A stretch of 16,681 bases of DNA, taken from Clostridiales bacterium (GTDB taxonomy: Bacteria > Bacillota > Clostridia > Lachnospirales > CAG-274). The stretch covers positions 1 through 16,681 of the forward strand of contig JAJQBF010000069.1 in the NCBI GenBank assembly GCA_021203425.1, written 5' to 3'. Numbering within the stretch: position 1 is the stretch's first letter; the number at the start of each line of letters is the position of its first letter. Made by a program: the position numbers and the translations under genes. Positions 14,507 to 16,681 of the stretch are shown here, piece after piece. The notes beneath the pieces are model-generated. The model searched no databases. It saw only the letters and a list, made by a program, of their open reading frames with translations, and was not told where the DNA came from.

Positions 14507-15569
14507 ATGAATATTTACACAAGTGAACAAGTATCAAATGGTCATCCCGATAAATTACGCGATATTTTGGCAGATAAAATATTGTGCGACTGCCTTAAAC
14601 ACGACAAGGAAAGCCGTGTGGCTATTGAAGTCCTTATTAAAAACAATCACATCATTATTGCCGGAGAAATCACTTCAAAACACGAACCCGACTATAAAAA
14701 AATGGTGAATGAAATGTTTGAAGAGATAGGCGAGGAAAGACTGGGCTATAGTGCGGATTATTTCGACATCGGCGTTATGGTCGAAAAACAGTCTCCCGAT
14801 ATTGCTCTCGGAGTTGACAAGGGCGGAGCAGGTGACCAGGGAATCATGTACGGCTATGCTACAAACGAAACACCGGAACTTTTGCCAATTCCCTATATTG
14901 TAGCAACAAGGTTTTTGAAACTTCTTGCAGCTCATCCTTCGAAAATGTTCAGAGCAGATGCCAAAGCACAGGTCAGCTTCGACTATGACAGCGGCAGAAT
15001 AACAACATTTCTGTGTTCGGTTCAGCATTCCGAAGATGTGGAGCCTTCTGACTTCCGAACCATCATAGAAACCCTTATGGTTATGGCTGCTTCCGAATAT
15101 GGATTGAATTCCGACTTTGAGAAGCTCATAAATCCAACAGGACGATTTGTAAAGGGCGGTCCTTTTGCCGATTGCGGAGTTACGGGAAGAAAACTTGCCT
15201 GTGATACTTACGGCGGCATCGGAAGAATCGGAGGCGGAGCAATGTCGGGTAAGGACCCCACTAAGGTTGACCGTTCCGCTGCATATATGGCAAGGAAAAT
15301 AGCGAGAGACATTGTAAGAGGCGGTTATACGGATAAATGCGAGATACAGCTTTCCTACGCTATAGGAGTTGCCGAGCCTGTGGGTATCGCAATTGACTGC
15401 TTCGGAACCGAGACACAGCCTCTTGATTTTATTCGGGCTTACGTGAAAGACAGCTACGATTTAACGCCGAGAGAGATTATCAAAAAAACTTGACCTTCTC
15501 AATATTGATTATAACAAGGTGTCAGCATATGGGCATTTCACAAACCCTGATATGCCTTGGGAGCAGTAA
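14507..15569 (+). pseudogene. metK: S-adenosylmethionine synthetase, one-base slip near 3' end
   Basis: MetK makes S-adenosylmethionine from ATP and methionine. Visible family motifs are VSNGHPDK (usual VSEGHPDK), GAGDQGIMYGYATNET, NPTGRFVKGGP, DTYGG and SGKDPTKVDRSAAY, followed by CEIQLSYAIGVAEP. AGGAGG at 14491-14496 supports the ATG at 14507. A run of seven A (15482-15488) shifts the frame so that the listed frame stops at 15493. With six A, the protein continues KLDLLNIDYNKVSAYGHFTNPDMPWEQ to 15569, 353 residues and a normal family ending. Only the last 26 residues are affected, so the enzyme may still be partly functional, or slippage may restore it. Phage metK is usually paired with DNA methyltransferases, which would lie to the right. 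Confidence 0.88.
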
Positions 15570-15571
15570 AA

Positions 15572-15593
15572 AACCGACAAAAAACAGTCGGTT
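15572..15593. terminator. Bidirectional hairpin terminator
   Basis: AACCGAC and GTCGGTT form a 7-bp stem around an 8-base loop, between the converging metK and toxin genes. On the - strand it is followed by a run of T (complement of the A run before 15574), giving a good intrinsic terminator for the toxin-antitoxin transcript. The + strand side is followed by CATTTTA, which is weaker. Confidence 0.7.
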
Positions 15594-15597
15594 CATT

Positions 15598-15927
15598 TTA
15601 CAGATTATTTTCTATTCGTCTCTTAACAGCTTCCTTGTAAACCTTCTCATCGGTACGTGCCGAGACAACAATTATTTTCATGATTGTGTCTTCTTGTATA
15701 ATTTTGTAGACAACACGAATACCGATATTTTTGAATTTAATTTTAAGAAGATTTGTTAGATTCATGCTGCCTTTGTTGCCGAGGGGCTTTCCGTAGCCGC
15801 CTTCGTTTCTTGGAAGAGGATTTTTGCTGACTTTTTTGATGCCGTTAAATACCTGTTTTTTAACAGAACCATCAAGTTCATCCATGTCTCGGTCAGCTTC
15901 GGGAAGAAATTCAATTTCCCAGATCAT
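15598..15927 (-). CDS. RelE/ParE-family toxin
   Basis: A 109-residue protein with the RelE/ParE layout: an N-terminal strand and helix (WEIEFLPEADRDMDELDGSVKKQVFNGIKKV), a central strand pair (MNLTNLLKIKFKNIGIRVVYKI) and IIVVSARTDEKVYKEAVKR. RelE-type members cut mRNA on the ribosome and ParE-type members act on gyrase; the sequence does not decide between them. It overlaps the antitoxin stop (ATGA at 15924-15927), the usual coupling for such pairs, and ends at the shared terminator. It runs against the phage genes and is probably a cargo module that helps keep the prophage. Confidence 0.8.
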   Translation of the reverse strand: MIWEIEFLPEADRDMDELDGSVKKQVFNGIKKVSKNPLPRNEGGYGKPLGNKGSMNLTNLLKIKFKNIGIRVVYKIIQEDTIMKIIVVSARTDEKVYKEAVKRRIENNL

Positions 15928-16247
15928 TCGATTTCAACATCCTCAATTTCATCTAAATCGTTTTCAGTGATGCCGTGGCGAGCCATTACATCAGCCATAG
16001 GGATTCCAGGTTTATCCCCGTTTTTCTCAAGCCGCTCATATACTTCAAGAAGAAGAGCATAATCTTCTTCAATCTCAGACAATCTGTCATATTCGTTCGG
16101 TGAAAGAATAAATGCGGTAGGTTGGTTGTTTTTAAGAACTATCAACCGTGATTCACTGTGAAGACGGTCAAAAATACGAGAAGCCTGTCCTTTATTGAAT
16201 TGAGAAATAGAGACAAGACTTTTAGCTACATTTGTTGCAGCAGCCAT
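15924..16247 (-). CDS. Phd/YefM-like antitoxin
   Basis: A 107-residue protein. The N-terminal part (SLVSISQFNKGQASRIFDRLHSESRLIVLKNNQPTAFILSPNEYDRL) matches Phd/YefM antitoxins, which dimerise and bind their own promoter. The C-terminal part (YALLLEVYERLEKNG, then an acidic tail DLDEIEDVEIE) would wrap and block the toxin. I chose the ATG at 16247, preceded by GAAGG at 16258-16262, over the GTG at 16256. It is translated just before the toxin. It should repress the operon through the promoter at 16279-16307. Confidence 0.8.
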   Translation of the reverse strand: MAAATNVAKSLVSISQFNKGQASRIFDRLHSESRLIVLKNNQPTAFILSPNEYDRLSEIEEDYALLLEVYERLEKNGDKPGIPMADVMARHGITENDLDEIEDVEIE

Positions 16248-16278
16248 AATTAACACCTTCTTTCTTTAAGTTATCTTT

Positions 16279-16307
16279 ATTATATGCTATTTGTGGCAGA
16301 ATTGCAA
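16279..16307 (-). promoter_or_regulatory. Toxin-antitoxin promoter
   Basis: On the - strand, TTGCAA (16307-16302) is 17 bases from a consensus TATAAT (16284-16279), some 30 bases before the antitoxin start. The -35 box lies inside the 8-base palindrome ATTGCAAT, a possible operator for the antitoxin. Confidence 0.7.
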
Positions 16308-16362
16308 TAGCTGAAAGAAAATTTGTTGTAAAATTTTAAGTACAATTTATAGGAGATATAAA

Positions 16363-16681
16363 ATGCCGTACAAACCGAAGGTTCCATGTCAACAGCCCGG
16401 TTGCGCTGAATTAGTTCAACTGGGTAGAAAATACTGTGATAAACACAGAAAACTGCACCCGGAAGTCACAAGGTCGGACACTAAAAAGCCTTATAGCAGC
16501 AGTCGATGGCAGAAGGTACGAAAACGCTACCTTGCATCACACCCGTTGTGTGTATGCTGCCTTGCTAAAGATCCGCCTGTGTATTCAAAGGCGACTGTGG
16601 TCGATCACGTTAAACCGCACCGAGGAGACCAGGACAAACGCATGAAATTTTTTCAAAAATGTAATATAACTGAAACACAAC
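16363..16681 (+). CDS. HNH endonuclease, partial, unusual 3' end
   Basis: The first 90 residues fit phage HNH nucleases that sit before terminase genes. They show a cysteine/histidine zinc-binding N-terminus (VPCQQPGC ... YCDKH), SSSRWQKVRKRYLASHPLCVCC, and the catalytic VDHVKPHRGDQ. These enzymes help cut phage DNA for packaging. After HRGDQ one expects a Phe-Trp-Asp segment and a final CxxCH, but the sequence changes to an AT-rich stretch (DKRMKFFQKCNITETQ) up to the window edge. This may be an insertion or another break. AGGAGA at 16351-16356 supports the start. The gene runs off the window. Confidence 0.65.
   Translation, partial: MPYKPKVPCQQPGCAELVQLGRKYCDKHRKLHPEVTRSDTKKPYSSSRWQKVRKRYLASHPLCVCCLAKDPPVYSKATVVDHVKPHRGDQDKRMKFFQKCNITETQ

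Noticed and set aside
15482..15493. Programmed -1 frameshift in metK on the A7 run
   Set aside because: The continuing frame needs +1 (skip one base), not -1; a -1 slip gives an unrelated reading. A one-base indel or transcript slippage explains it better.
16321..16362. Promoter for the HNH gene (TACAAT at 16341)
   Set aside because: No -35 box at suitable spacing; the nearest TTGTTG is only 12 bases away.
1..16681. CRISPR array, tRNA or rRNA genes
   Set aside because: No regularly spaced repeats and no cloverleaf or rRNA-like sequence were seen on either strand; a suppressor tRNA, which would support TAG readthrough, was also not seen.

Overview
The window looks like the early/replication part of a prophage, or a related integrative element, from a low-to-mid GC member of the Bacillota, most likely a gut-type Clostridia. 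The evidence is the set of phage replication genes, the strong AGGAGG-type ribosome binding sites, the tightly coupled ATGA junctions, and the run of almost all genes on the + strand. The host species cannot be fixed from sequence alone.

Layout. (1) 1-1731: a sigma-70 region-4-like regulator, a small unknown protein, a DUF4406-type deoxyribosyltransferase-like gene with an internal TAG, and a small acidic protein with a cysteine cluster. (2) 1750-10380: the replication module. It holds an SNF2-type helicase (internal TAG), a coiled-coil phage protein, a four-cysteine phage protein (frameshifted), a family A DNA polymerase with a 304-residue LAGLIDADG intein (three single-base frameshifts in the exteins), a small conserved protein, and a primase-polymerase/helicase fusion (internal TAG). 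(3) 10381-12224: a non-coding stretch with TGTAAC repeats and an alternating purine/pyrimidine GC block, then a VRR-NUC nuclease split by a complete 1333-bp IS4-superfamily insertion sequence with 14-bp inverted ends and a 7-bp target duplication. (4) 12335-12959: a small gene and a DUF1492/sigma-like late regulator, followed by a repeat-rich control region. (5) 13098-15569: an operon with a PemK/MazF-like protein, a DUF6378-like protein, a lipoprotein and a phage-type S-adenosylmethionine synthetase with a one-base slip near its 3' end. (6) 15598-16247 on the - strand: a RelE/ParE-Phd toxin-antitoxin pair. (7) 16363 to the edge: an HNH endonuclease whose 3' part does not look normal.

How the parts fit. 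Helicase, polymerase, primase-helicase, VRR-NUC and the two small phage proteins would form a self-contained replication system. The DUF1492 gene would then switch on the genes to its right, and SAM synthetase probably fed a phage DNA methyltransferase outside the window. The HNH gene usually sits just before the terminase genes, so packaging genes are expected to the right.

The most striking feature is damage focused on the replication module: three in-frame TAG codons, a fourth TAG beside a frameshift, five single-base indels (one of them placed only approximately), at least two substitutions in helicase motifs, and an IS inside the nuclease. The intein, the toxin-antitoxin genes and the transposase are all open. 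This fits a decaying prophage whose selfish passengers stay intact, although sequencing error in homopolymers, or TAG readthrough, could explain part of it.
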